From assembly GCA_002413265.1 (NCBI GenBank), contig DHWR01000171.1:1-14947 (forward strand): a stretch of 14,947 nucleotides of DNA, in the 5' to 3' direction. The notes beneath the pieces were generated by a model. It searched no databases. It worked only from the letters and a program-made list of their open reading frames with translations, and was not told the DNA's origin. Source of the DNA: Chloroflexi bacterium UBA5177. GTDB taxonomy: Bacteria; Chloroflexota; UBA5177. Of this stretch, positions 1 to 7,091 are shown in pieces (within the stretch, counting starts at the first letter, position 1; each line of letters starts with the position of its first letter). Position numbers and translations under genes: made by a program.

Positions 1-74
1 CCGATCGATGCAGCGGTTATGCCTTTGCCGACCGATGAAACGACGCCGCCGGTGAGAAAGATGTACTTGGGCAT
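1..74 (-). CDS. pyrG: CTP synthase, N-terminal fragment (runs off window)
   Basis: The reverse strand reads MPKYIFLTGGVVSSVGKGI followed by TAASI. This is the near-invariant start of CTP synthase, including the GGVVSSxGKG nucleotide-binding loop of the synthetase domain. The enzyme makes CTP from UTP, ATP and glutamine in the cytoplasm. Only 24 codons are visible, because the gene continues past base 1. The start is ATG (74-72), preceded by a good purine-rich Shine-Dalgarno (AGGGGGA). It begins 12 bp after the stop of the MBL-fold gene, so the two are probably cotranscribed. Identity is confident despite the short fragment because this N-terminus is so conserved. Confidence 0.9.
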   Translation of the reverse strand, partial: MPKYIFLTGGVVSSVGKGITAASI

Positions 75-86
75 CAACGATTCCCC

Positions 87-722
87 CTAAACCCGCTTGT
101 GTTCAAGTACGACTACCCGGACCTCGCTAGGCAGCGAGCTTCGATTTGCAGTTAGCTTCGGTTCTGGGACGACCTCTTTGAGGCCGACCTCTCGGCAGAA
201 ATGCTCAACCGGCTCCATGCCGTCGACATTTGCCCCTTCGAGCTTGTAATGCATCGGGATGACAATGGATGGCTCGAGCTGGTGAATAACGTTCGCCGCT
301 TGCGACGGTCCGAGAACAGTTCCGCCGCCGACGGGCACCAGAAGCACGTCTATGCTGCCAATCTCCTCAACGCGGGAATCTTGAAGCGAGCCATTGACGT
401 CGCCGAGGTGACAGACGACGAGGTCGTCGAACCTGAACACGTACGCCGTGTTTGTCGTTCCCTTGAATGGCTCATACGAGGTGGCAATTCCCGCGATGAG
501 GAGATCCTGGACCTCGTACTCGCCGGGGCCATCGATACGCCGCGGCTCGCCCGTCACCCCCTCGAAAAACGAGTGGTTGGGGCTGTAGTGACTAATCGTG
601 ACGATATGTGCCTGCGGCTGGCCCATCGAGAAACCGATGGCAGGCGGAAAGGGGTCGGTCACAACCGTGACGTCTTTCCCCCGCAAACGAAAAGCCGAAT
701 GCCCTAAATACGTAATTTCCAA
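87..722 (-). CDS. MBL-fold (metallo-beta-lactamase-like) hydrolase with altered metal motif
   Basis: A 211-aa cytoplasmic protein of the Lactamase_B_3 / UPF0173-like branch of the metallo-beta-lactamase fold. Visible marks are the N-terminal LGHSAF strand, VTDPF (21-25), the first metal loop at 45-50, HLGD (105-108) and PMHY (156-159). The first loop reads HYSPNH where the family normally has HxHxDH, so the second His is Ser47 and the Asp is Asn49; His45, His50, His105, Asp108 and His158 remain. Substrate is unknown. Start is TTG at 722, with AGGG seven bases upstream. The stop lies 12 bp before pyrG, so the pair is probably one operon. It could be a family member with one metal site or reduced activity. 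The fold is sure, the function is not. Confidence 0.85.
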   Translation of the reverse strand: MEITYLGHSAFRLRGKDVTVVTDPFPPAIGFSMGQPQAHIVTISHYSPNHSFFEGVTGEPRRIDGPGEYEVQDLLIAGIATSYEPFKGTTNTAYVFRFDDLVVCHLGDVNGSLQDSRVEEIGSIDVLLVPVGGGTVLGPSQAANVIHQLEPSIVIPMHYKLEGANVDGMEPVEHFCREVGLKEVVPEPKLTANRSSLPSEVRVVVLEHKRV

Positions 723-822
723 GGCGCAACCCTAGCAACTATTCACATTTGTGGGGGAAAGTTCTAGAGTGCCCGACACGAGTTTAGCATGGCTGAGAGG
801 AGTCTTAGAGGGCTCGATACAT

Positions 823-836
823 GGGCATTGCTGCCC
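823..836 (-). other. small stem-loop after the membrane-protein gene
   Basis: On the minus strand GGGCA-GCAA-TGCCC forms a perfect 5-bp GC-rich stem closed by a GNRA-type tetraloop. It begins three bases after the stop codon of the small membrane-protein gene. There is no following T-run, so it is not a classical intrinsic terminator. It could stabilise the 3' end or assist termination of the HAD/membrane-protein transcript. Confidence 0.3.
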
Positions 837-839
837 GGT

Positions 840-1079
840 TTACCATCTCCTACGACTAGTGATCCTGCTCGTTCGGACTGCATGTTCCCCAGGTGTCTCG
901 CCCCACAAACGGTGTCCGAACGCGAAGTAGCCGGCAATTGGAAGCAGGGCTCCGCCAATTCCCAGCGGGATCTGAGCGAAGCAATTTGCCGGATTGGGAC
1001 AGGGCGAGAGGGACTGGGCCAGACGGAAGCCGAGGTAAGCAAGCAAAGCGGCCAAGAGCGTGTCGACAGCGGTGGCCAT
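840..1079 (-). CDS. small two-helix membrane protein, RDD-like
   Basis: About 79 aa, with two hydrophobic segments (roughly residues 4-23 and 38-55) separated by a short loop with two cysteines (PCPNPANC). The second helix is followed by LWGETPGE, which resembles the GxTPGK signature after the helices of RDD-family membrane proteins; the family assignment is a guess. The gene follows the HAD stop (1096) by 16 bp, and GAGGGG sits about 11 bases before the ATG at 1079. A TTG at 1091 with the same purine stretch is an alternative start. Helical pattern, spacing and Shine-Dalgarno support a real gene. Function unknown. Confidence 0.55.
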   Translation of the reverse strand: MATAVDTLLAALLAYLGFRLAQSLSPCPNPANCFAQIPLGIGGALLPIAGYFAFGHRLWGETPGEHAVRTSRITSRRRW

Positions 1080-1095
1080 GGCTCTTCGCAACCCC

Positions 1096-1905
1096 TCAAG
1101 CCTCCAGAGCTTTCTTCCAGAGACCTATGAGCACCGGAAGGTCATCGACAACCAGCGTGGGCTGGACCGCACTGTGTTCGAGGTCGGAGCGGGTCGAGAC
1201 GCCGGTGAGGACCATGATGGAAGCGAGCCCGACGGCCTGCGCACCCTGGATGTCGGTATCCAAGCGGTCGCCAAGCATGGCGGTCGACTCTCGGATGCTG
1301 CCCAACTGTTCCATTGCCAGCTCAAACATCAATGGCTGCGGCTTGCCGACGACTACCGGATCGACACCAGTCGTGGCAGAAATGACGGCTTGAAGAGCGC
1401 CGGCCCCGGGTACCAAACCCGCTTCCGTTGGAAACGACACATCCGGGTTGCTGCCCACGAAGCGAGCCCCCGCCTCGACGGCGAGGGCTGCGCGGGCGAG
1501 CCGGTCATACGTGACCTGCCGATCGAGGCCGACCACGACCCAGTCGGCATCGCCATCCGTAAGGCGCACACCGCTCTCGATCAGTGCCGAACGCAGACCA
1601 TCCTCGCCGATCACGTACGCGCTGTCTCCGCTCGCCCCCTGTTGCTTCATGTACAGACCGGTCGCCAGGGCGCTGGTAAACAGCTCTTCCACTTCAATGA
1701 GGATGCCAATCGAATGCAACTTCGCCACATATTGGCTCGGCGTCAAGGTCGCATTGTTTGTGATGAGTCGAAAAGCGATTCCCTGTTCCCGAAGGAATTG
1801 AATGAAGTCACTCGCCGCGGGAAGCGCTGTGTTCCCGCGGAAGAGGACCCCGTCCAGATCGATCAGGATTGCCCGAATTCGGGGGAACGGAAAGGGGTCT
1901 GTCAT
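1096..1905 (-). CDS. HAD-superfamily (subclass IIA) sugar-phosphate phosphatase, NagD/AraL-like
   Basis: A 269-aa soluble phosphatase, the usual length for HAD-IIA enzymes. All four HAD motifs are present: DLDGV with nucleophile Asp16 and acid Asp18, the TNN of motif II (49-51), GKPQP with Lys188, and GDRLDTD (212-218) for magnesium binding. The region between motifs II and III is the large C2 cap, with GSNPDVSFPTEAG (151-163) typical of NagD, phosphoglycolate and p-nitrophenyl phosphatases. It probably dephosphorylates small sugar or glycolate phosphates; the exact substrate cannot be read. Start is ATG at 1905 with GGAAAG just upstream. It heads a minus-strand unit with the small membrane gene and faces the methyltransferase cassette divergently. 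Confidence 0.9.
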   Translation of the reverse strand: MTDPFPFPRIRAILIDLDGVLFRGNTALPAASDFIQFLREQGIAFRLITNNATLTPSQYVAKLHSIGILIEVEELFTSALATGLYMKQQGASGDSAYVIGEDGLRSALIESGVRLTDGDADWVVVGLDRQVTYDRLARAALAVEAGARFVGSNPDVSFPTEAGLVPGAGALQAVISATTGVDPVVVGKPQPLMFELAMEQLGSIRESTAMLGDRLDTDIQGAQAVGLASIMVLTGVSTRSDLEHSAVQPTLVVDDLPVLIGLWKKALEA

Positions 1906-1953
1906 AGCTTTCCAGAGTATCTTCCTTGATATCCGGTCGGGCTCGAATTCGGC

Positions 1954-1982
1954 TTGCGATATGCTCGCTTCACCGGTACAGT
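1954..1982 (+). promoter_or_regulatory. candidate sigma70-type promoter for the 2012-4893 cassette
   Basis: TTGCGA (1954-1959) and TACAGT (1977-1982) are separated by exactly 17 bp. Each matches the housekeeping -35 and -10 consensus at four of six positions. The -10 ends 29 bp before the GTG start at 2012. It lies in the 106-bp gap between the divergent HAD gene and the cassette, the only place a dedicated promoter could sit. Found by eye, without transcript evidence. Confidence 0.35.
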
Positions 1983-2011
1983 AACGGTAGTGTCGGTGGG
2001 GAGAGTCCGCG

Positions 2012-3085
2012 GTGGGCGAGGAGAAGTTCGACCTTGCGTCCTTCTATGAGCAGGTCGGAGCCGTAGGTAAAGAGCGCACAGCTCTCCGTCAAGACTTGGT
2101 CCGTGGCCTCAAGGACTACTTCGAAGAGCTGTACGGTTACGACAAGCATGGTGGCGGGACAATCTTCCTCATCGAAGAACGAATGGGCCAGCCCTACGTG
2201 TTTGGTTTTGCGGCGCAACGCATCCTCCACGACCGCAGGATATGCCCGGCAACCAAGCTTGGCGTGTCTGCATTGGCAATCGGGAAGCTGAGCTACGGAG
2301 CGGAGTTCGGTAATCCGTTCGGAATATTCTCGGCTCTCGAGCTCCTGATATCGCACAAGCGCCTCACGACTGGAGATCTTCGGTACGCGCTTGTTTGCTC
2401 CGCCGGCGAATACAACCCTTTCCAAGGGACTGATAAGCGGACCATGCTGTCATTTTTCTCCAGCCTTCTGAAAAAAAGCGAAATGTCTTCGGGTGAGCGA
2501 GCTTTCTGGGGACATTCGCTTGCTGCGCGTCATCAGGATCAACCAGGAGCGCGGGAGCTTGTGAGAACTCTGGTCGAAGCCGAGGAGCTTCCCCCCGAGA
2601 CGCGCTCAGAGCTCTGTCTGGCGTGGATGCACATGCGACAGCCTCATCTCGAGGTTCCATTGCCCGACGACGTGACCTCTGCCCGCGCTGCCTTCGTGGC
2701 CGAGCACATGCCCTTTTGGGTCGCGCATGCACCATCGTGGTCTAGCCGCACGATGGTGAGACTGGGCCTGGCCTCGTTGCCTAGATTCGGCTCCGATCCC
2801 GGCGATCTGGTACAGACCTACATTGGGCATCGCAGCAGCTCGACCGATGCGATTCATGCCGCTGTAGCCGATATCCTTGCCGAGCACCACGAGGCTATCC
2901 CGGCCTCCGTGGTGAGCAACGTCATTGAACGGGGCATAGGAACCGCGGGCTCGGTTTCCACGCGTCGCCGCTTCTATAAGCTCGGAAGCGACATTCTGGG
3001 AAGGCAGTATCTCGATCGAGCGAAAGACGATGCTGCCAGCACCGTTCGAACGTGGGCGACGCGGGAGCTCCAGAAGCAGAGTTGA
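2012..3085 (+). CDS. unrecognised protein paired with a DNA methyltransferase
   Basis: A 357-aa soluble protein that I do not recognise. It starts at GTG 2012, with GGGGAG 7-12 bases upstream. The N-terminal ~120 residues are charged and mixed alpha/beta (a KDYFEELYGYDKHGGG stretch, then FLIEERMG). The C-terminal two thirds look almost wholly helical and could be an alpha-solenoid or HEAT-like array. No transmembrane segment, signal peptide, P-loop, HNH or clear PD-(D/E)XK motif is visible. Its 3' end overlaps the methyltransferase gene (TTGA overlap at 3082-3085, or 34 bp if that gene starts at GTG 3052), so the two are translationally coupled. Context suggests a restriction, specificity or regulatory partner of the methylase; that is inference only. 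Confidence 0.8.
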   Translation: MGEEKFDLASFYEQVGAVGKERTALRQDLVRGLKDYFEELYGYDKHGGGTIFLIEERMGQPYVFGFAAQRILHDRRICPATKLGVSALAIGKLSYGAEFGNPFGIFSALELLISHKRLTTGDLRYALVCSAGEYNPFQGTDKRTMLSFFSSLLKKSEMSSGERAFWGHSLAARHQDQPGARELVRTLVEAEELPPETRSELCLAWMHMRQPHLEVPLPDDVTSARAAFVAEHMPFWVAHAPSWSSRTMVRLGLASLPRFGSDPGDLVQTYIGHRSSSTDAIHAAVADILAEHHEAIPASVVSNVIERGIGTAGSVSTRRRFYKLGSDILGRQYLDRAKDDAASTVRTWATRELQKQS

Positions 3086-4893
3086 GAGCGCGTGCAGATC
3101 CGGTGTTCCGGCTTATCGCTACCCCAGAGTGCGAGGCGAGGATAACCTGCCGGCTTGCTCTTGCCGCCACTCTGCACGCGGCGCACCCGCAGCATTCGCT
3201 TGCATCGTTGCTGGACGGTCTTACTTCGTCGGGCAGCCAACGGCTTCGGCGGCTCGCTTCATCCCTCCTCGACCGCAGGCGGACACGTGTGCTCGATCCG
3301 GCCTGCGGAAACGGAGACATTCTCCTTGGGATGGTGGAAGTCATGCGTGGTGTCGCCGGCGCGGAATCCAAAGCGTTCGGAAGCACCTTGCTGCATGGAA
3401 ACGATGTGCAGCTCGCCGCGCTACAGGAGGCCGAGAGGGCTCTCATGGGTTGTGGGGCACACACGGAGCTCACGCGTTCTGACTTCCTGCGCGCGGAGAC
3501 TGGGCCTTCCGGCGCCCCGACGATGACAGCGCCGTACGACTGTGTGGTGGGCAACCCGCCGTATCTGCGACACGCGTGGATTCGAGATCCGGTGGGCCAG
3601 ATGAACTCTGCGCGCTACCGGGAGACGATTGAGCTGCGTCTGGAGTCCGTTTTTCCAGGGATTGAGCTGGACGGACGTTCGGATCTGAGTGTCTTCTTTG
3701 TCTTGCTGGGCCTATCCCTCTTGGGTCCGACGGGATCTTTGTGCTTCGTCCTACCCTCCGCACTGCTGGAAGCGCGATACCGGCAGGTCATCACTTCGGC
3801 TCTGCGCATGACCGATCGGTCGGCGGCGTTCCTGGAGAGCGCCACGAGCCGTTCTTTTCCATCGGCGGCGGTGAATACGGGCATCCTGGTGGCGGGACCC
3901 GGCTGCATGTTCGGCGAGGTCGGACAGGTCAGACGGATCTCCGTCCATCAGAGACTCGACCAGGTGGAGCTATCCTCGGCATTTGCTCCGCCCCCCCATA
4001 GCGCTGCACGCGCCGCGCCCGCGGAGGACAGAGATCTTCCTGCAGGACTCGCCGGCGATCAACTGGTTCCGTTGAGATGCCGCGGACAGCTCGTCTACCC
4101 CGTGAAGACCGGCCTGAATGAGTTTTTCTACCCGACTCCGGACCTCATTGAGCGGTTTTCCATTGAAGACGAATATCTGGTGCCGGCAATCAAGTCACCT
4201 CGTGAAGCGAAGCGCATCGTCTTCGACGCCCAAAATGCCTCGACACGGCTCTTCGTTTGTAGGGAGACGAAGGGCGAGCTCTCCCAAGCCGGGAAGGCGG
4301 GTGCGCTTGCGTACCTCCGGTGGGCAGAAGCGCAGAGCACGTCTCAGGGCATTGGCTGGCCGGACCTGCCAACTCTTCGTGGCAGAAAGCTCTGGTACGC
4401 CGTCGGTGTGCCACCCACGGGCGATGTGTTGTGTCCGCGGTTCTTCGACCGGCGCTACCTGTTTGTGGCTCCTCTTGGCGGCGTCATCGCGGATCAGACG
4501 TTTTATTGGCTGACTCTTAATCCACGCAGCGAAAGAGATCTAGCGTCGGCCGTGCTGAACTGCTCGCTCACGCATCTCTCACTGGAGAGGCACGGACGTA
4601 CTGGGCTCGGTGACGGCGTTCGACAGTACGCGCTGTGTGACATGGCCGAGCTTCCCGTGCCCGACACCGATCGGGTTGACGAACGCTTCCTGCACGCGAT
4701 TCTCGATGCGTATCGTTCTGTCGCAAACCGAGACCTTCTACCCGTGCCCGAGGAATACTCGCAGCCGGACCGTGTCGCGCTTGATGCGGCTATAGGACAG
4801 TCCCTGCGTCTCGCGCGGAACGCCATGGGTCGGGCGCGGGAGTCTGTGCTCCGATTGTTGGAACAGAGAATGGCGCGGGCTCGAAGCGTTTAG
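3082..4893 (+). CDS. N6-adenine DNA methyltransferase, TaqI/Eco57I-like (gamma class)
   Basis: About 603 aa. Numbering from an alternative GTG at 3052, motif X-like TPECEAR lies at 24-30, the AdoMet loop DPACGNGD at 82-89, catalytic NPPY at 168-171, and the later core strands (DLSVFFVLLG, GSLCFVLPSALL) at 211-239. This order defines gamma-class amino-methyltransferases that make N6-methyladenine. The C-terminal ~350 residues resemble the TaqI-like target-recognition region, ending in a helical, Arg-rich tail. No nuclease domain is visible, and it is shorter than typical ~1000-aa type IIG fusions. The TTG start at 3082 is preferred because it gives a four-base TTGA overlap, as in the sigma/anti-sigma pair here; GTG 3052 would add ten residues. 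Likely modification arm of an R-M or defence system, or an orphan methylase. Confidence 0.88.
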   Translation: MRARADPVFRLIATPECEARITCRLALAATLHAAHPQHSLASLLDGLTSSGSQRLRRLASSLLDRRRTRVLDPACGNGDILLGMVEVMRGVAGAESKAFGSTLLHGNDVQLAALQEAERALMGCGAHTELTRSDFLRAETGPSGAPTMTAPYDCVVGNPPYLRHAWIRDPVGQMNSARYRETIELRLESVFPGIELDGRSDLSVFFVLLGLSLLGPTGSLCFVLPSALLEARYRQVITSALRMTDRSAAFLESATSRSFPSAAVNTGILVAGPGCMFGEVGQVRRISVHQRLDQVELSSAFAPPPHSAARAAPAEDRDLPAGLAGDQLVPLRCRGQLVYPVKTGLNEFFYPTPDLIERFSIEDEYLVPAIKSPREAKRIVFDAQNASTRLFVCRETKGELSQAGKAGALAYLRWAEAQSTSQGIGWPDLPTLRGRKLWYAVGVPPTGDVLCPRFFDRRYLFVAPLGGVIADQTFYWLTLNPRSERDLASAVLNCSLTHLSLERHGRTGLGDGVRQYALCDMAELPVPDTDRVDERFLHAILDAYRSVANRDLLPVPEEYSQPDRVALDAAIGQSLRLARNAMGRARESVLRLLEQRMARARSV

Positions 4894-4917
4894 TGTCGCG
4901 CCGGGTACCCGCTTGGC

Positions 4918-5646
4918 CTACAGCTCTGCGCGGACTTCCGCGGCCAGAGCGATCATGGCCGCAACCTTTTCACGGAGCAGTATTGCGGCTTCCTGGGCAG
5001 TTTCGTCGCTCACCTTGCCGCCGTAGAACTGATTGAGGTCGAACTCCTCTCCGAAGGCTACCACCACCGGTGAGTTGAACCTTGGGAAATGCACCCCCGT
5101 GGGCATGAGCTCGTATGTCCCCTCTACCCCGACCGGAATCATCCTCGCTTTCAGGCGAATCATGAGTCGCGCAAAGTCGGGGAAAAAAGGCTGCAGCTTG
5201 CCGTCCACGCTTCGTCCGCCCTCGGGATACACCAAGACCACCCGACCTTTTCTATAGAGCTCTACCATGGCTCTCACGGCACCGGAGTCGGCGATGTCCT
5301 GCCGCAGCGGGAACATCCCAATCTTCTTCAGGTAGAAGGCGCCAATCGGATGCGCGAACAGCTCGATCTTGCCAGGGCCTCGAATCATGCGCCAGGGTAT
5401 CGGATAGCCGATGACAAAAGGGTCCATGCCGGACTCGTGATTCGCTACAAGGAAGACGCCGCCCTCTTTGGGGACATTCTCGATCCCGACCGCCCGAAAT
5501 CGACGCACCCAAAATCTGAGGAATAGGCCAAGAACCGCATAGGTAAGCCGGTACCAGGGAACGCTTTGTTGGTCAGCCCAGCGACCTCCGGCGTGCCACC
5601 CCGAAAGCGACCTGTCCTGCCCCCCTACATTTTTCCGAAACTTCAC
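4918..5646 (-). CDS. 1-acylglycerol-3-phosphate O-acyltransferase family (PlsC-like)
   Basis: A 242-aa membrane-associated acyltransferase of the LPLAT/PlsC family, which transfers an acyl chain to lysophosphatidate or a related lyso-lipid. All four blocks are visible: NHESGMD (69-75; catalytic His70 and Asp75), MFPLRQD (111-117), YPEGGRS (140-146) and IPVGVEGT (170-177). A hydrophobic stretch at 33-46 probably anchors it. Start is GTG at 5646 without a clear Shine-Dalgarno, but no better start precedes the catalytic core. It lies 36 bp after the anti-sigma gene on the same strand and is probably cotranscribed with the sigma operon, which would place lipid acylation under stress control. Its stop is 24 bp from the converging methyltransferase stop. 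Confidence 0.92.
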   Translation of the reverse strand: MKFRKNVGGQDRSLSGWHAGGRWADQQSVPWYRLTYAVLGLFLRFWVRRFRAVGIENVPKEGGVFLVANHESGMDPFVIGYPIPWRMIRGPGKIELFAHPIGAFYLKKIGMFPLRQDIADSGAVRAMVELYRKGRVVLVYPEGGRSVDGKLQPFFPDFARLMIRLKARMIPVGVEGTYELMPTGVHFPRFNSPVVVAFGEEFDLNQFYGGKVSDETAQEAAILLREKVAAMIALAAEVRAEL

Positions 5647-5682
5647 GCTGCATCATACGACAAGGCCCAGCTGGGCAGAGCC

Positions 5683-6453
5683 TCAAGCGTTGAGCTTACC
5701 GGCGACGATCGGCTTGGTCGTCGGAGCTTTGCTGCCCTGCGGTCCTGGCTCGATGGTGATGGCAGCCACGGTGTGCGAGGCAATTGGCTGTGCGATCGGC
5801 ACGATCGAGGGCGAGCTGCCTGAGTAGTGGAACACTTTGACGGCATGAGGCGTCGCGCCGCGGATGTACCAAAGCTCGTACACCTTGTTGTTTGGAGCCG
5901 CGGGCAGGTTGCCGACCAGCAAGTAGGGTGAGCCACCGTCCTTCGGCTGCACCATGGTCGCTTGCGCGGCTGAGCCGGCGGAGGTCGCGGCCAGCTGAGC
6001 TACGGAGGCTCCCGACAATATGGCTCGATTGACATCTTGCTGGTACGCGATGCTTTGCTTTTGACTGTCGATCTGATTCTGGAGCTGGTGATTCCATATT
6101 CCTAACGCAGCGATGATCACCGCGGCAACCAGTCCAAGAAGCGCCTCACCGCGACTGAGTAGAGGACGGCTCCTCCGAGGCGGAGCTCCTCCGGTAAGCG
6201 GGACCAGTGCCGGCTTCTCGCTGCGGTCGTCGGCGATCGCACTCATCAATCGGGCCTTCAGCTCTTGAGGCGGCTCGACGGCGTCGACCGCAAGTGGGAG
6301 CAGATCGACCACGGGCAGAAGCTCGGCAACCTCGGCCTGGCACTTCGCGCAATTACGGAGGTGCGACTCGAATGACACTCGTTCCGATGGTTCGAGCGCG
6401 TCGAGAACGTATGCGCCGAGGTCCAGGCTAAATAAATCGTCGTGATCGTTCAA
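5683..6453 (-). CDS. membrane anti-sigma factor, RskA-type with zinc-binding N-terminus
   Basis: A 256-aa single-pass anti-sigma factor. The cytoplasmic N-terminus carries HLRNCAKC (31-38), the HxxxCxxC zinc motif of the ZAS fold that binds the sigma factor. One transmembrane helix lies at about 104-120. The outer C-terminus (145-256; e.g. YLLVGNLPAAPNNKVYELW) is a RskA domain. Such proteins release sigma after regulated proteolysis. I place the start at TTG 6453, which overlaps the sigma stop as TTGA. The reading frame is open further upstream, but that stretch is the shadow of the sigma gene, and no later start keeps the zinc motif. The coupling implies balanced production with the sigma factor. 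Confidence 0.9.
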   Translation of the reverse strand: MNDHDDLFSLDLGAYVLDALEPSERVSFESHLRNCAKCQAEVAELLPVVDLLPLAVDAVEPPQELKARLMSAIADDRSEKPALVPLTGGAPPRRSRPLLSRGEALLGLVAAVIIAALGIWNHQLQNQIDSQKQSIAYQQDVNRAILSGASVAQLAATSAGSAAQATMVQPKDGGSPYLLVGNLPAAPNNKVYELWYIRGATPHAVKVFHYSGSSPSIVPIAQPIASHTVAAITIEPGPQGSKAPTTKPIVAGKLNA

Positions 6454-7022
6454 TCGATTGCCAATTCCTGCGTACTGCCCTCGAGGAGGGTCTTCAGCTT
6501 GTGGAGGCCAATTCGCATGCGGCCCTTGACAGTTCCAAGAGGCACATCCATCATCTCTGAAATTTGGGTTTGGGTGTATCCCTGGAAGTAGGCCAGCTCT
6601 ATCGTCTGGCGCTGTTCCACGGGTAACGTTTGAAGCGCGAGGCGCACGTCCTCCCCGTTGAGGTTGTTTGCCACTTCGCGCCACACGTCTGCGCTGTCGG
6701 GAACGTTCATACCTTCCTCTAGCGCCACCGGCTGCACTCTGCTCTTTCTTCCACGTAGCTTGTCAATCGCCCTGTGATGCACGATGCTCAGGATCCATGA
6801 GCGAGCGGTACTTCGCTCGGGCCTATAGGTCAATGCAGCGCGCCAGACGTTGAGAAAGGCTTCCTGGACCACGTCTTCAGCGTCGCTTTCACTCGCGAGC
6901 GAGCGAAGGGCGAGGGAGTATGCCAGCACTCGATGGCGCTCGTACAGCAGCTCTAGCGCTACTACGTCCCTTCCCTGAATTGCTGCGATGAGCGCTTCAT
7001 CACTTGCCTGATCCAGCACCAT
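6450..7022 (-). CDS. ECF RNA polymerase sigma factor (SigK-like)
   Basis: A 190-aa sigma-70 family protein of extracytoplasmic-function size. Region 2 spans about 22-90, with the core-binding DAEDVVQEAFLNVWR (47-61) and the -10-reading helix around ARSWILSIVHHRAID. Region 4 spans about 128-180 with the helix-turn-helix YTQTQISEMMDVPLGTVKGR (149-168). No region 3 or extra domains are present. Start is ATG at 7022. The cognate anti-sigma gene follows with a four-base overlap, then a PlsC-type acyltransferase. The metallophosphoesterase gene ends 69 bp upstream, leaving room for an own, probably autoregulated, promoter; no clear one was read. Confidence 0.95.
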   Translation of the reverse strand: MVLDQASDEALIAAIQGRDVVALELLYERHRVLAYSLALRSLASESDAEDVVQEAFLNVWRAALTYRPERSTARSWILSIVHHRAIDKLRGRKSRVQPVALEEGMNVPDSADVWREVANNLNGEDVRLALQTLPVEQRQTIELAYFQGYTQTQISEMMDVPLGTVKGRMRIGLHKLKTLLEGSTQELAID

Positions 7023-7091
7023 TCGGTCCAGAGGTCCTCTCGAAGATAGCTACGCAGTGGGCAGCTCGACGGATCACGGCGCGAGGGAGGG

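Noticed and set aside
201..707. 168-aa plus-strand frame opposite the MBL gene
   Set aside because: It is the antisense shadow of a gene with recognised motifs; composition is Arg/Val-rich without domain features.
4902..4911. Perfect palindrome CGGGTACCCG between converging genes
   Set aside because: Only 10 bp with no loop or T-run, so it cannot be defended as a terminator; it could be chance in GC-rich DNA.
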